Notes: a model not told the origin generated them from the sequence alone. A stretch of DNA of 64,000 nucleotides from Burkholderia lata (GCF_902499335.1 NZ_CABVQK010000015.1:62001-126000), one strand, 5' to 3'. Counted from the stretch's first letter, positions 43,153-52,279 are shown. Program-made: numbers and translations.

Positions 43153-43572
43153 ATGATGAGGCCCGACAGCATCCCGACCTTCCATGATGCGGAGCTCGTC
43201 ACGATCGACCATCGTCCGGCCGATCAGGAGTTGCGGCTTCGATTCCGTCGAGTCGGCGGCGAAATCCATTCCTTTCGCTTCACCGGCGTCATTTCCCTGC
43301 GAATCATCGATTTTACGCAACAGAATGTCGTGTCACGCCTTCTGCTGTCTCCCGTCTATCCGTTTTCGCAGACAGAGGTGCGCCAGTGGCTGAAATGGAT
43401 AGGCAGCAGGGAGGATTTCGACGCAGCGAATGTCGACGATTCTCGGCTCAATCAGTATCTGGCCGATTTCGACGCCGGTCGAAAGGCGTTGTTCGTACTC
43501 GAGCCGTCATGTGGCGCAGAGGTTGCGGTGCTGTGCGAGACGATCCGGCTCGACTCGGGTCCTGACGTCTGA
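43153..43572 (+). CDS. Immunity-protein-like small protein
   Basis: 139 aa, seven bases after the previous gene. It opens with IPTFHDAELVTIDHRPADQELRLRFRR and then FRFTGVISLRIIDFTQQNVVSRLLLS, an all-beta start resembling immunity families in polymorphic toxin loci (Imm50-like by wording). Base composition returns to GC-rich, so it may be of different origin from the two preceding genes. No signal peptide. Family assignment is tentative. Confidence 0.6.
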   Translation: MMRPDSIPTFHDAELVTIDHRPADQELRLRFRRVGGEIHSFRFTGVISLRIIDFTQQNVVSRLLLSPVYPFSQTEVRQWLKWIGSREDFDAANVDDSRLNQYLADFDAGRKALFVLEPSCGAEVAVLCETIRLDSGPDV

Positions 43573-43688
43573 CCATCCCGCTAGCGGCGTCGGCACAATC
43601 ACGACGCCACAATCGCGAATGAATTGAAGCGGGGGCGAAAACAGACGCAGTCGGCGGTCGCACTGCTCTCAACCACCCCCACCATCGA

Positions 43689-45248
43689 TCAAGCCACCCG
43701 GAACGCCCCCACCGCGCGGCGCAGCCCGTCGGCCTGCTCTTCCAGTGACGCGGCAGCAGCCGCGGCCTGCTCGACGAGCGCCGCGTTCTGCTGCGACACC
43801 TGGTCCATCTGCGACACCGCGCGGTTCACCTGCTCGATCCCGTCGCGCTGCTCGCTCGACGCGGCCGCGATCTCGGTCATGATGCCCGTCACGCGTCCGA
43901 TCGCCTGCTGGATGTCCTGCATCGTCGTGCCGGCCATGCCGACGAGCCGCGAGCCAGTCGCGACGCGCTCGACCGATTCGCCGATCAGCGTGCGGATTTC
44001 CTTCGCCGCCGACGCCGAACGTTGCGCAAGCGTGCGCACCTCGCCCGCGACCACCGCGAAGCCGCGGCCCTGCTCGCCGGCGCGCGCGGCTTCGACCGCC
44101 GCATTCAGCGCGAGGATGTTGGTCTGGAACGCGATGCCCTCGATCGTGCCGATGATGTCGGCAACCTTCTGCGAGCTCTGGTCGATCTCGGTCATCGTAC
44201 CGATCACTTCACCGACGACTGTCGCGCCGCGCATCGCGATCTCGCTCGCGGTATCCGCGCAGGCCTGCGCCTCCATCGCATTGTCCGCGTTCTGCTTCAC
44301 GGTCGCGGTGAGCTGCTCCATGCTCGCGGCCGTCTCCTGCAGCGCGGACGCCTGCTCCTCGGTGCGCTGCGACAAGTCGGTGTTGCCGGCCGCGATCTGG
44401 TGCGTCGCCGTCGAGATCGCCTCGGAACCCTGGCTGACCTGGCGCACGGTGTCCGCAAGGCTGCGCTGCATGCCGGTCACGCCCTTGACCAGCTCGGCCA
44501 TCTCGTCGCGCGACGACCAGCGCACTTCCGAGGTCAGGTCGCCGTCCGACAGGCGGCGGAAGTGCGACAGCAGCCGGTTCACCGGCTGCGTGATCGCGTA
44601 ATGCAGGCCGATCGCGCAGCCGAGGCACGCGGCCAAGCCGAATGCGATACCGGCAATCGCGCCCGCGCGCATCCAGCCGTAATAGGTCTGCGCGGTGTCG
44701 TACACATCCTTGCCGCGGGCCACCTGGTACGCATCGAGCGCATCGGTCGCCTGCGTGAGCGCGACCGACAGCGGCGGCGCAACCGACATCAGCAGCCGGT
44801 CTGCCTCGTCGCGGCGACCTTCGCGGACCGCGTCGATCATCGGCTTCAGTGCCTGCCCGATCAGCGCCTGGCGCGCGGCGTCGAGGCCGCTCGCGAGCGG
44901 GCCTTCGTCGCCGTCGTGCGGCATCGACGCGTAGCCGCGCCATGCGGTGTCGGCCTTCGCGAGATAGCTCTCGGCTTTCTTGACGAGATCGGGCACTTCC
45001 GGCGCTTCCGGATGCAGCATGGCGCGATCGAGCGTGGTACGCACGATCGTCAGGTTCAGACTGGCCGCCGACAGCGCGGTCTTCGCAGCCAGTTGCTGCG
45101 TATAGGCCTCGTCGAGCGCACGGTTCGAGCTCTGCATGCCGGCGAGGCCGATCAGCCCCGATACGACGAGCAGCACGGCGACGAGGCCGAGCGTGGAGAA
45201 GATCCGCGTACGGATCGAGAAACGGGAAAACAGGGCGTTCAGGTTCAT
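43689..45248 (-). CDS. Methyl-accepting chemotaxis protein
   Basis: 519-aa receptor: TM1 around residues 12-36, a four-helix-bundle periplasmic sensor (to about 190), TM2 (AGAIAGIAFGLAACLGCAIGL), a HAMP domain (ITQPVNRLLSHFRRLSDGDLT) and a signalling domain with the hairpin tip KVADIIGTIEGIAFQTNILALNAAVEAARAGEQGRGFAVVAGEVRTLAQRS in the expected place. It ends AVGAFRVA with no CheR-binding pentapeptide. Start at MNLNAL (45248). Ligand unknown. Confidence 0.95.
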   Translation of the reverse strand: MNLNALFSRFSIRTRIFSTLGLVAVLLVVSGLIGLAGMQSSNRALDEAYTQQLAAKTALSAASLNLTIVRTTLDRAMLHPEAPEVPDLVKKAESYLAKADTAWRGYASMPHDGDEGPLASGLDAARQALIGQALKPMIDAVREGRRDEADRLLMSVAPPLSVALTQATDALDAYQVARGKDVYDTAQTYYGWMRAGAIAGIAFGLAACLGCAIGLHYAITQPVNRLLSHFRRLSDGDLTSEVRWSSRDEMAELVKGVTGMQRSLADTVRQVSQGSEAISTATHQIAAGNTDLSQRTEEQASALQETAASMEQLTATVKQNADNAMEAQACADTASEIAMRGATVVGEVIGTMTEIDQSSQKVADIIGTIEGIAFQTNILALNAAVEAARAGEQGRGFAVVAGEVRTLAQRSASAAKEIRTLIGESVERVATGSRLVGMAGTTMQDIQQAIGRVTGIMTEIAAASSEQRDGIEQVNRAVSQMDQVSQQNAALVEQAAAAAASLEEQADGLRRAVGAFRVA

Positions 45249-45416
45249 GACGGGACGTGAGCGGTGAAAAGTGCCGCGGCAATCAGTCCGCAGCACTCTG
45301 TATTACGGTTTGCCTGCAAAAAACTTGAGTCCGGCCCCGCTTTCCCCTGATCCCGGTCAATTTTTCGGGCCGGCAATCTCCTGTTACGGTTGCAACATAT
45401 CGAGGCTGGGCAGAAA

Positions 45417-45445
45417 TTGACCAGTCAACTATTCATGGCTATAGT
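45417..45445 (+). promoter_or_regulatory. Sigma-70 promoter with overlapping dyad, upstream of MFS exporter
   Basis: -35 TTGACC (45417-45422) and -10 TATAGT (45440-45445) with a 17-base spacer, 18 bases before the exporter ATG. The -35 is part of a dyad, TTGAC-CA-GTCAA (45417-45428), which could be a repressor site. Confidence 0.6.
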
Positions 45446-45463
45446 TCGACACAATTCCCTGCC

Positions 45464-46993
45464 ATGGCAGATATATCAATGACAACCGACATCCTCCTCA
45501 CTCCGCCGGCCGCCGAAACGGCCCGCCGCGACGCGCCGACCGGGCTGATCGTCGCCGCGCTGCTGCTCGTCATGCTGCTGTCCGCACTCGACCAGACGAT
45601 CGTGTCGACCGCGCTGCCGACGATCGTCGGCGAGCTCGGCGGGCTCGACCAGTTGTCGTGGGTCGTCACCGCGTACCTGCTGTCGTCCACCGTCGTGCTG
45701 CCCCTGTACGGCAAGCTCGGCGACCTGTACGGCCGCAAGATCGTGCTGCAGGCCGCGATCGTGCTGTTCCTCGCGGGCTCCGCGCTATGCGGCGTCGCGC
45801 AAGACATGACGCAGCTGATCGTGCTGCGCGCGCTGCAGGGGCTGGGTGGCGGCGGCCTGATGGTCGTCACGATGGCGGCGATCGGCGATCTGGTGCCACC
45901 CGATCGGCGCGCACGCTACCAGGGGATGTTCGGCGGCGTGTACGGCCTCGCGACGATCATCGGCCCGTTGCTCGGCGGCTTCCTGGTCGAGCACCTGTCG
46001 TGGCGCTGGATCTTCACGATCAACCTGCCGCTCGGCTTTCTCGCGCTCGCGGTGATCGGCGTCGCATTCCGGCCGCACACCGCGCACGTGAAGCACCGGA
46101 TCGACTACATGGGCGCCGCGTTCCTCGCCACGGCCCTCACCTGCGTGATCCTGTTCACGAGCGAAGGCGGCTCGCTGCTGCCGTGGACGTCGCCGCAACT
46201 GTGGATGACACTCGTGCTCGGCGTCGTCGCGATCGGCGGCTTCATTTATGAAGAGCGGCTCGCGGCCGAGCCGATCATGCCGCTCGAACTGTTCCGCCAT
46301 CGCACCTTCGTGCTGGTCAGCCTGATCGGCTTCGTCGTCGGCATCGCGCTGTTCGGCTCGGTCACGTTCATCCCGCTCTACCTGCAGGTCGTGAAGGGAT
46401 CGACGCCGTCGCAAGCTGGGATGCAGCTGCTGCCGATGATGGGCGGGATGCTCGTGACGTCGATCGTCAGCGGCCGGCTGATCTCGCGGCTCGGTTCGTA
46501 CCGGATGTTCCCGATCCTGGGCACGCTGACCGGCGGCATCGCGATGGCGCTGCTGTCGACGCTGACACTCGATACGCCGCTGCACACGATGTATGCGTAC
46601 ATGGCGCTGCTCGGGATCGGGCTCGGCATGGTGATGCCCGTGCTCACGCTCGCCGTGCAGAACACGGTCGAATTCCGGCACATGGGCGTCGCGACGTCGG
46701 GCGCGACGCTGTTCCGTTCGATCGGCGGCTCACTCGGCGTCGCGGCGTTCGGCGCGCTGTTCTCGCACGGGCTGCAGTCGCGGGTGATGGATGCGCTGCC
46801 GGCCGGCACGGAGCTGCCGCCCGCGCTCGGCCCGGCCGCCGTGCACCAGTTGCCGGATGCCGTGCGCGACGCGTACCTGCATGCGTTCGCCGGTTCGCTG
46901 CACGTCGTGTATCTCGCGGCGGCGACGGTCATCGCGATCGCGTTCGTGCTCGCGTGGTTCGTCGAGGATGCGCCGCTGCGCAAACACCACTGA
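45464..46993 (+). CDS. MFS multidrug exporter, DHA2 (EmrB/QacA) family
   Basis: 509-aa, 14-helix drug:proton antiporter. The DHA2 hallmark LDQTIVSTALPTIVGELGG is in TM1, motif A is GKLGDLYGRKIVL, and motif C-like GGVYGLATIIGPLLGG is in TM5. No membrane-fusion partner is adjacent, so it probably works alone. It has a strong promoter with an overlapping dyad just upstream, implying inducible expression by an unlinked regulator. Confidence 0.95.
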   Translation: MADISMTTDILLTPPAAETARRDAPTGLIVAALLLVMLLSALDQTIVSTALPTIVGELGGLDQLSWVVTAYLLSSTVVLPLYGKLGDLYGRKIVLQAAIVLFLAGSALCGVAQDMTQLIVLRALQGLGGGGLMVVTMAAIGDLVPPDRRARYQGMFGGVYGLATIIGPLLGGFLVEHLSWRWIFTINLPLGFLALAVIGVAFRPHTAHVKHRIDYMGAAFLATALTCVILFTSEGGSLLPWTSPQLWMTLVLGVVAIGGFIYEERLAAEPIMPLELFRHRTFVLVSLIGFVVGIALFGSVTFIPLYLQVVKGSTPSQAGMQLLPMMGGMLVTSIVSGRLISRLGSYRMFPILGTLTGGIAMALLSTLTLDTPLHTMYAYMALLGIGLGMVMPVLTLAVQNTVEFRHMGVATSGATLFRSIGGSLGVAAFGALFSHGLQSRVMDALPAGTELPPALGPAAVHQLPDAVRDAYLHAFAGSLHVVYLAAATVIAIAFVLAWFVEDAPLRKHH

Positions 46994-47002
46994 ACCTCCC
47001 GT

Positions 47003-47038
47003 GGATCGCGACGCGAGCGTCGAGCCGCACCGCGATCC
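47003..47038. terminator. Hairpin between convergent exporter and quinone oxidoreductase genes
   Basis: Perfect 8-bp arms GGATCGCG and CGCGATCC around a 20-base loop that itself contains GACGC-GA-GCGTC. It lies in the 59-base gap between two convergent genes, so a shared terminator is likely. Confidence 0.45.
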
Positions 47039-47052
47039 GCCTCCGCCCGCCG

Positions 47053-48051
47053 TCAAGGCACCAGCACGACCCCGCCCGTCGTCGCGCGCGACTCCAGCAA
47101 TCGGTGTGCATCGCCCGCCTGTTCGAGTGGCACCCGCGCGCCGATCTCCACGTGCATCCCGCCCGCCAGCCGTTCGAGCGTCGCGCGCGCAGCCTCCCGA
47201 TATCCGTCGACGTCGCGCGCGATGAAGCCGAGCACGCTCGGCCGCGCCAGCGCGATCGAGCGCGCCGGCCCCAGTTCGTCGAGATCAAACGTCTGCCGCG
47301 CGCCGATCGCGGCCACCTGCCCGATGCTCGCGACCATCCCGAACGGACGGACCGCGCCGAGCGTGCGCGTCAGCACGTCGCCGCCGATTCCGTCGATCGC
47401 GTAATCGACCCCGGCGCCGCCACCGAATGCACGAGCCGCCGCGACAAAATCCTCCTCGCGGTAATCGACGACCGCCTCGGCGCCATGCGTACGCACGAGC
47501 GCGGCTTTCGCAGCCGACCCGACCGTGCCGATCACCCGCGCGCCAAGCGCACGCGCCCATTGCGTCGCCAGCAGCCCGACGCCGCCGGCCGCCGCATGCA
47601 CGAGCACCGTGTCGCCGGCGCCGACCTGCCGGACGCGGTGCAGCAGCATATATACGGTGATCCCTTTCAGCAGCCCGGCCGCCGCCGCGTCGTCGCTCAG
47701 GCCGTCGGGGATCGGCAGCACGCGCTCGGCCGGCATCGTGCGCAGGCTCGCATAGCTGCCGGTCGGCATGCCTGCATACGCGACGCGCTGACCGGGGACG
47801 AGATCCGTCACGCCTGGCCCGACCGCGTCGATCACGCCGGCCGCCTCGACGCCGAGCGCGTCCGGCAGCGCGGGCAACGCGTGCGCGCCCGTCCTGAAAT
47901 AGATGTCGACGAAATTCACGCCGATCGCGGTCTGGCGAATCCGCACTTCGCCGGCGCCGGGCGGCGCGACGGCTGCATCGACGCGGCGCAGCACGCCCGC
48001 GTCGCCGTAATGGTCGATCCCGATCCGGATGGCGGTGGCAGTCTGGGTCAT
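47053..48051 (-). CDS. NADPH:quinone oxidoreductase (MDR family, zinc-independent)
   Basis: 332-aa medium-chain dehydrogenase/reductase of the Qor type: GVNFVDIYFRTG, GVEAAGVIDAVG, and cofactor motif VLVHAAAGGVGLLATQWA. The zinc-binding Cys cluster is absent. The start is ATG at 48051 because GAGGAACGCC precedes it; an in-frame GTG lies four codons upstream. Divergent from a LysR gene, its probable regulator. Confidence 0.93.
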   Translation of the reverse strand: MTQTATAIRIGIDHYGDAGVLRRVDAAVAPPGAGEVRIRQTAIGVNFVDIYFRTGAHALPALPDALGVEAAGVIDAVGPGVTDLVPGQRVAYAGMPTGSYASLRTMPAERVLPIPDGLSDDAAAAGLLKGITVYMLLHRVRQVGAGDTVLVHAAAGGVGLLATQWARALGARVIGTVGSAAKAALVRTHGAEAVVDYREEDFVAAARAFGGGAGVDYAIDGIGGDVLTRTLGAVRPFGMVASIGQVAAIGARQTFDLDELGPARSIALARPSVLGFIARDVDGYREAARATLERLAGGMHVEIGARVPLEQAGDAHRLLESRATTGGVVLVP

Positions 48052-48135
48052 GGCGTTCCTCACGATTGAATTGAAGTGACACGATCATCCCATCGTGCAT
48101 AATCGATCGGAATTCCCGCTAATCGCCCATCTACT

Positions 48136-49056
48136 GTGCAAAATTCGACCGATCCGGATCCCGTTCCCGCGTCCGCGCTGCCGATGAGCTGGGACGACAT
48201 CCGCTATTTCCTCGCGGTGATGCGCGGCGGCAGCCTGTCGGCCACCGCGCGGGCGCTGCAGGTTCAGCATTCGACGGTCGCGCGGCGCATCGACGCGCTG
48301 GAGTCCTCGCTCGGCATCCGGCTGTTCGACCGGCTGCCGCGCGGCTGGCCGCCGACCGACGAAGGGCTGCATCTTGCCGAGCACGCGGCACGCCTCGAAA
48401 CCGACGCGCATGCGTTCGCGCGCGCCGCCCAGGGCGCGGCGGCGCTCGACGGCGTGGTGCGCGTATCGGCGTCGCCGGTGTTCGCCAGCCATTTCCTCGC
48501 GCCGCGGCTCGCCCGCGCGCAGCGCGCATGGCCGGCGCTGCGGATCGACCTGCTGGGCGAGATGCACGCGGCGAACCTGTACGCGCGCGAAGCCGATCTC
48601 GCGGTGCGGCTGTCGCGACCGACCGAGCCGGGGCTCGCCGCGCGCCGGCTCGGCACGATGCGCTTCGCGCTGTGCGCAGCGCCGGAATGGGCGGACGCAC
48701 CGCCCGACACCTGGCCGTTCGTCGGCTACGACGACGCGCTCGCGCAAACGCCGCAGCATCAGTGGCTCGCCCGCTTCGCGGCCGGGCGCCGTTTCGCGTT
48801 CGTCACCAACGACCTGGCCGCGCAGCATCGCGCGTGCGCGGCCGGCGCCGGCGTCGCGCTGCTGCCGCGGTTTCTCGTCGACGATCCGGCCGCGCACGCC
48901 GGTGCGCCGCTCGTCGAACTGACGGCCGCGCCGCGTTGCGACATCGAGCGCGAAATCTGGCTCGTGGTCCACCCGGACGTGCGCCGGTCGCCGCGCGTTC
49001 AGCGTGTCGCGGACGCGATTGCCGATGCGGTCCACGCGGCGGACGGCCGGCTGTAG
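48136..49056 (+). CDS. LysR family transcriptional regulator
   Basis: 306-aa LysR-type regulator: MSWDDIRYFLAVMRGGSLSATARALQVQHSTVARRIDALESSLGIRLFDR is the HTH in order, then the effector domain. The GTG start at 48136 gives a 16-residue Pro/Asp-rich lead; the ATG at 48184 is an alternative. Divergent from the quinone oxidoreductase over 84 bases, the standard arrangement for local regulation. Confidence 0.92.
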   Translation: MQNSTDPDPVPASALPMSWDDIRYFLAVMRGGSLSATARALQVQHSTVARRIDALESSLGIRLFDRLPRGWPPTDEGLHLAEHAARLETDAHAFARAAQGAAALDGVVRVSASPVFASHFLAPRLARAQRAWPALRIDLLGEMHAANLYAREADLAVRLSRPTEPGLAARRLGTMRFALCAAPEWADAPPDTWPFVGYDDALAQTPQHQWLARFAAGRRFAFVTNDLAAQHRACAAGAGVALLPRFLVDDPAAHAGAPLVELTAAPRCDIEREIWLVVHPDVRRSPRVQRVADAIADAVHAADGRL

Positions 49057-49133
49057 TAGCCAGCGGCTTTGCCATGCGCTCCAACGGCCGGCATAGTAGC
49101 GGTTTGCGTTCTGAATTCGCCGGACCCGCCGCC

Positions 49134-49694
49134 ATGCCCACCGCCCCCGCCTGTGTCGTTCGCGATTCAACCGACGCCGACCTCGATGCGATCCACGCGA
49201 TCTATGCGCACCACGTGCACCACAGCGTCGCGTCGTTCGAGGAAACACCGCCCGACGTCGCCGAACTGCGCGCGCGCCGCGACGCGGTGCTGCGCCACGG
49301 GCTGCCGTACCTCGTCGCCGAATGCGACGGCCGCGTGGCCGGCTACGCGTACGCGACGCCGTACCGCACGCGCAGCGCGTACCGCTTCACGATCGAGGAT
49401 TCGATCTACATCGACGATGCGCAGCGCGGGCGCGGGATCGGCCGCGCGCTGCTCGCCGCGCTGATCGAACGCTGCGAGGCCGGCCCCTGGCGGCAGATGA
49501 TCGCGGTGATCGCCGACGGCGGCACCGGCGGCTCGACGTCGCTGCACCGCGCGTTCGGCTTCGAGCCGGCCGGCATGCTGAAGGCCGTCGGTTTCAAGCA
49601 CGGCCGCTGGATCGATACGGCACTGCTGCAGCGTCCGCTCGGCGACGGCGCGAACACGCTCCCCGTCTCGCCCGAGCCTCCCGCGTCGCGCTAG
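49134..49694 (+). CDS. GNAT N-acetyltransferase (phosphinothricin/amino acid acetyltransferase-like)
   Basis: 186-aa GNAT enzyme: RDSTDADLDAIHAIYAHHV, ASFEETPPD, SIYIDDAQRGRGIGRALLAALI (acetyl-CoA-binding RGRGIG) and FGFEPAGMLKAVGFKHGRWIDTALLQR. This wording is that of the PAT/MnaT group, which acetylates methionine sulfone/sulfoximine or phosphinothricin-like amines. Nine bases upstream of the MerR gene. Confidence 0.9.
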   Translation: MPTAPACVVRDSTDADLDAIHAIYAHHVHHSVASFEETPPDVAELRARRDAVLRHGLPYLVAECDGRVAGYAYATPYRTRSAYRFTIEDSIYIDDAQRGRGIGRALLAALIERCEAGPWRQMIAVIADGGTGGSTSLHRAFGFEPAGMLKAVGFKHGRWIDTALLQRPLGDGANTLPVSPEPPASR

Positions 49695-49703
49695 AATGGC
49701 CGC

Positions 49704-50543
49704 ATGTCAAAACAGACTCATTCCACACCCGACGAGGCGGCGCCGGACTCCCGCAACGAGTACACGGTCGACGAACTTGCACGCGTGTCCGACACGACCG
49801 TGCGCAACGTCCGCGCCTACCAGGATCGCGGTTTGCTCGCGCCGCCGGAAAAGCGCGGCCGCGTCGGCATCTACGACGACACGCACGTCGCGCGCCTCAA
49901 GCTGATCAACCACCTGCTCGCGCGCGGCTATACGCTGTCGAACATCCAGGACCTGATCAAGGCGATCGACGAAGGCCATGACCTGCGTTCGATCCTCGGC
50001 CTCGAAAACGCGATCGGCGGCCGCTGGTCGCACGAACTGCCGAAGACCTATTCCGTCGCCGCGCTCGCGCAGATGTTCGGCCCGCAAGCGACCACGCAGC
50101 TGTCGCGCGTGACCGAACTCGGCCTGCTCGAACGGCGCGGCCTGTCGTTCGTCGCGAAGAGCCCCGCGCTGCTCGAGGCAGCGGCCGCGATGACGAAGGA
50201 AGGCATCCCGCCGCGCGAGCTGCTCGACGTGATCAGCCTCGCACGGCCGCATTTCGACGCGATCGCACGACTGCTCGTCGATCTCGTCGTGAAGCGGCTC
50301 GACCGCTACGACGCGGGCACGCTGCCGCCCGCTACCGACGTGCCCGAACTGGTCGACGCGATCTGGCGCCTGCGCCCGCTCGCGGCCGTGTTCGTCGAAG
50401 GCGAGACGAACCGTGCGCTGGAAACCGCAGCGAGCGCGTATCTCGGCGGCCGCGTCGCGACGATCCTCGACAAGAAACTCAGCGACGAGGCCGCGCGGCA
50501 GTCCGGCACATCGGCATCGAAAGAAGACGGCGACGAAGCATAG
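49704..50543 (+). CDS. MerR family transcriptional regulator
   Basis: 279-aa regulator with an N-terminal MerR HTH (YTVDELARVSDTTVRNVRAYQDRGLLAPPEKRGRVGIYDDTHVARLKLI, residues about 20-70) and a long helical C-terminal domain (about 180 residues). There are no metal-binding Cys, so it is of the drug/metabolite-sensing type. Follows the acetyltransferase closely and is probably in the same transcript. Confidence 0.9.
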   Translation: MSKQTHSTPDEAAPDSRNEYTVDELARVSDTTVRNVRAYQDRGLLAPPEKRGRVGIYDDTHVARLKLINHLLARGYTLSNIQDLIKAIDEGHDLRSILGLENAIGGRWSHELPKTYSVAALAQMFGPQATTQLSRVTELGLLERRGLSFVAKSPALLEAAAAMTKEGIPPRELLDVISLARPHFDAIARLLVDLVVKRLDRYDAGTLPPATDVPELVDAIWRLRPLAAVFVEGETNRALETAASAYLGGRVATILDKKLSDEAARQSGTSASKEDGDEA

Positions 50544-50666
50544 GCCCGCCGCCGTCATATTGATATCGGCAATGCTTCGTTTGCGGGCGTGATCGCCCAT
50601 GCGACGATTCTTCCAACCGAGCGTCACCACCGCTCGCCCGAAGACGTTTTGCATGGAGTCCGTTCG

Positions 50667-51647
50667 ATGATTCGTTTCACCCGCTGGATCGCCCGCACCG
50701 CGGCCGTCACGCTCGTCGCGCTGTCCGCCGCGTCGGCCTTCGCGCAAGGCGGCGCCGGCCAGGTCGTGCGCATCGGCTACCAGAAAGCCGGCCTGCTGTC
50801 GGTCATCAAGGCACAAGGTTCGCTCGAAGCGCGGCTCAAGCCGCTCGGCTATGGCGTCCAGTGGTTCGAATTCCCGGCCGGCCCGCAACTGCTCGAAGCG
50901 CTGAACGCGAACAGCATCGACTTCGGCTATACGGGCGCGCCGCCGCCCGTGTTCGCGCAGGCGGCCGGCGTGCACTTCGTCTATGTCGGCGCGGAACCGC
51001 CGGCGCCGCACAACGAAGCCGTGGTCGTGAAGGCCGATTCGCCGATCCGCTCGGTCGCCGGCCTGCGCGGCAAGAAGATCGCGCTGCAGAAGGGCTCGAG
51101 CGCGAACTACCTGCTACTCGAAGCGCTGAAGAAGGCCGGCGTGCGCTACGACGAAATCCGCCCCGTGTACCTTGCACCGGCCGATGCACGCGCTGCGTTC
51201 GAGAGCGGCAACGTCGATGCGTGGGTCGTCTGGGATCCGTACTATGCGGCCGCGCAAAATGCGTTGAAGGTGCGCACGCTGTCCGACTACACGGGCCTCT
51301 CGGCGACCAACAATTTCTACGAAGCGACGCGGGACTTCGCGCAGCAGCATCCCGACGTGGTCGGCGCGATCCTGAAGCAGGCGCGCGAGACGGGCCAGTG
51401 GGTCAACGCGCATCCGGCCGACACGGCCGCGCTGATCGCACCGAAGGTCGGCCTGCCGCAATCGCTCGTCGAGACGTGGATCAAGCGCGTCCCGTTTGGC
51501 GCAGTGCCGCTCGACGAAAAGATCGTCGCGGCCCAGCAAGGTGTCGCCGATGCGTTTTATGCGGCGAAGCTGATTCCGCAGAAGCTGAGCGTGGCCGACA
51601 ACGCATGGGTCGATAAAAGCGTGCAGAGTGCGCTCGCGGCGAAGTAG
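50667..51647 (+). CDS. ABC transporter substrate-binding protein (sulfonate/SsuA-like)
   Basis: 326-aa periplasmic binding protein. A signal peptide ends ASAFAQ (about residue 26). Typical SsuA wording follows: VVRIGYQKAGLLSVIKAQGSLEARL, SIDFGYTGAPPPVFAQAAG, GKKIALQKGSSANYLLLEAL, VDAWVVWDPYYAAAQ. GGAG precedes the ATG. No permease or ATPase gene is adjacent, so it is an orphan that must pair with a distant transporter. Aliphatic sulfonate or taurine uptake is inferred from family. Confidence 0.9.
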   Translation: MIRFTRWIARTAAVTLVALSAASAFAQGGAGQVVRIGYQKAGLLSVIKAQGSLEARLKPLGYGVQWFEFPAGPQLLEALNANSIDFGYTGAPPPVFAQAAGVHFVYVGAEPPAPHNEAVVVKADSPIRSVAGLRGKKIALQKGSSANYLLLEALKKAGVRYDEIRPVYLAPADARAAFESGNVDAWVVWDPYYAAAQNALKVRTLSDYTGLSATNNFYEATRDFAQQHPDVVGAILKQARETGQWVNAHPADTAALIAPKVGLPQSLVETWIKRVPFGAVPLDEKIVAAQQGVADAFYAAKLIPQKLSVADNAWVDKSVQSALAAK

Positions 51648-51676
51648 CGAGAACGCAGCGCGCAACTTGTCAAAGC

Positions 51677-51709
51677 GGCCGACGGGCGCACAACTCGCCG
51701 GCCATTTTT
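51677..51709 (+). terminator. Probable terminator after the binding-protein gene
   Basis: GGCC...GGCC outer and GGCG...CGCC inner pairing, with a four-base bulge, followed directly by ATTTTTG. Thirty bases past the stop codon. Confidence 0.45.
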
Positions 51710-51892
51710 GTTCCTGTCGAATGTTCGGGAAACGCGGGCCGAACTATCGGCGTTCGGCCTGAGCGCGGGTCACGCTTTCACGTTTATCGTGGCGACCTTG
51801 TGCGTCGTCCCGGGTAGCGCGCGCGGCCAGGCAGGGCCACATCGCCTCATCCGCAAAGCGGGCCGCCTGGTGAAACTGTTACAAGATTGCGA

Positions 51893-52065
51893 TTGACGCC
51901 ACCACTGCCCACCGGTTAGTGTGTCGGTCGAAGTTCAAGAAGTCCGATTGCTGTTCATCAATTGATCGCTCCTCGGCGGTATTCGTTGTCCTCTCCCTCC
52001 TTGACGCTTCACGCGCTCTTTTATAGAGCAAATCATCATATTTTTCTTTTTCTCAAGGATTCTTC
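51893..52065 (+). promoter_or_regulatory. Promoter and long 5' leader of cspA
   Basis: A TTGACG (51893-51898) lies 17 bases before a weak TTAGTG, giving a leader of roughly 135-140 bases that ends in an AT-rich run and AAGGA before the cspA ATG. Long AT-rich leaders of this kind are thermosensing structures in cold-shock genes. The -10 is poor, so the exact promoter is uncertain. No other gene is seen in 51648-52065. Confidence 0.35.
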
Positions 52066-52269
52066 ATGGATACCGGTATCGTCAAGTGGTTCAACGACAG
52101 CAAAGGCTTTGGCTTCATCACGCCCGACAACGGCGGCGACGACCTGTTCGCACACTTCTCCGAAATTCGCGCCGACGGCTTCAAGACGCTGGCTGAAAAT
52201 CAGAAAGTGAGCTTCGAAACGAAGCAAGGCCCGAAGGGTCTGCAAGCGGCTAACATCAAGCCGCTGTAA
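52066..52269 (+). CDS. cspA: Cold-shock protein, CspA family
   Basis: 67-aa single cold-shock domain: GIVKWFNDSKGFGFI (RNP1 KGFGFI) and DDLFAHFSEI (RNP2), ending QAANIKPL. RNA chaperone. Ribosome site AAGGA. Preceded by a long AT-rich leader and followed by a GC hairpin. Confidence 0.97.
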   Translation: MDTGIVKWFNDSKGFGFITPDNGGDDLFAHFSEIRADGFKTLAENQKVSFETKQGPKGLQAANIKPL

Positions 52270-52279
52270 AGTTTGAAGG

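Noticed and set aside
41555..43572. Rhs, VgrG or PAAR-type secretion cargo
   Set aside because: No YD repeats, PAAR or VgrG wording and no nuclease motif; only the general layout suggests an effector unit.
51708..51896. Possible 62-aa plus-strand gene before cspA
   Set aside because: No ribosome site; it begins in the preceding terminator and overlaps the likely cspA promoter.
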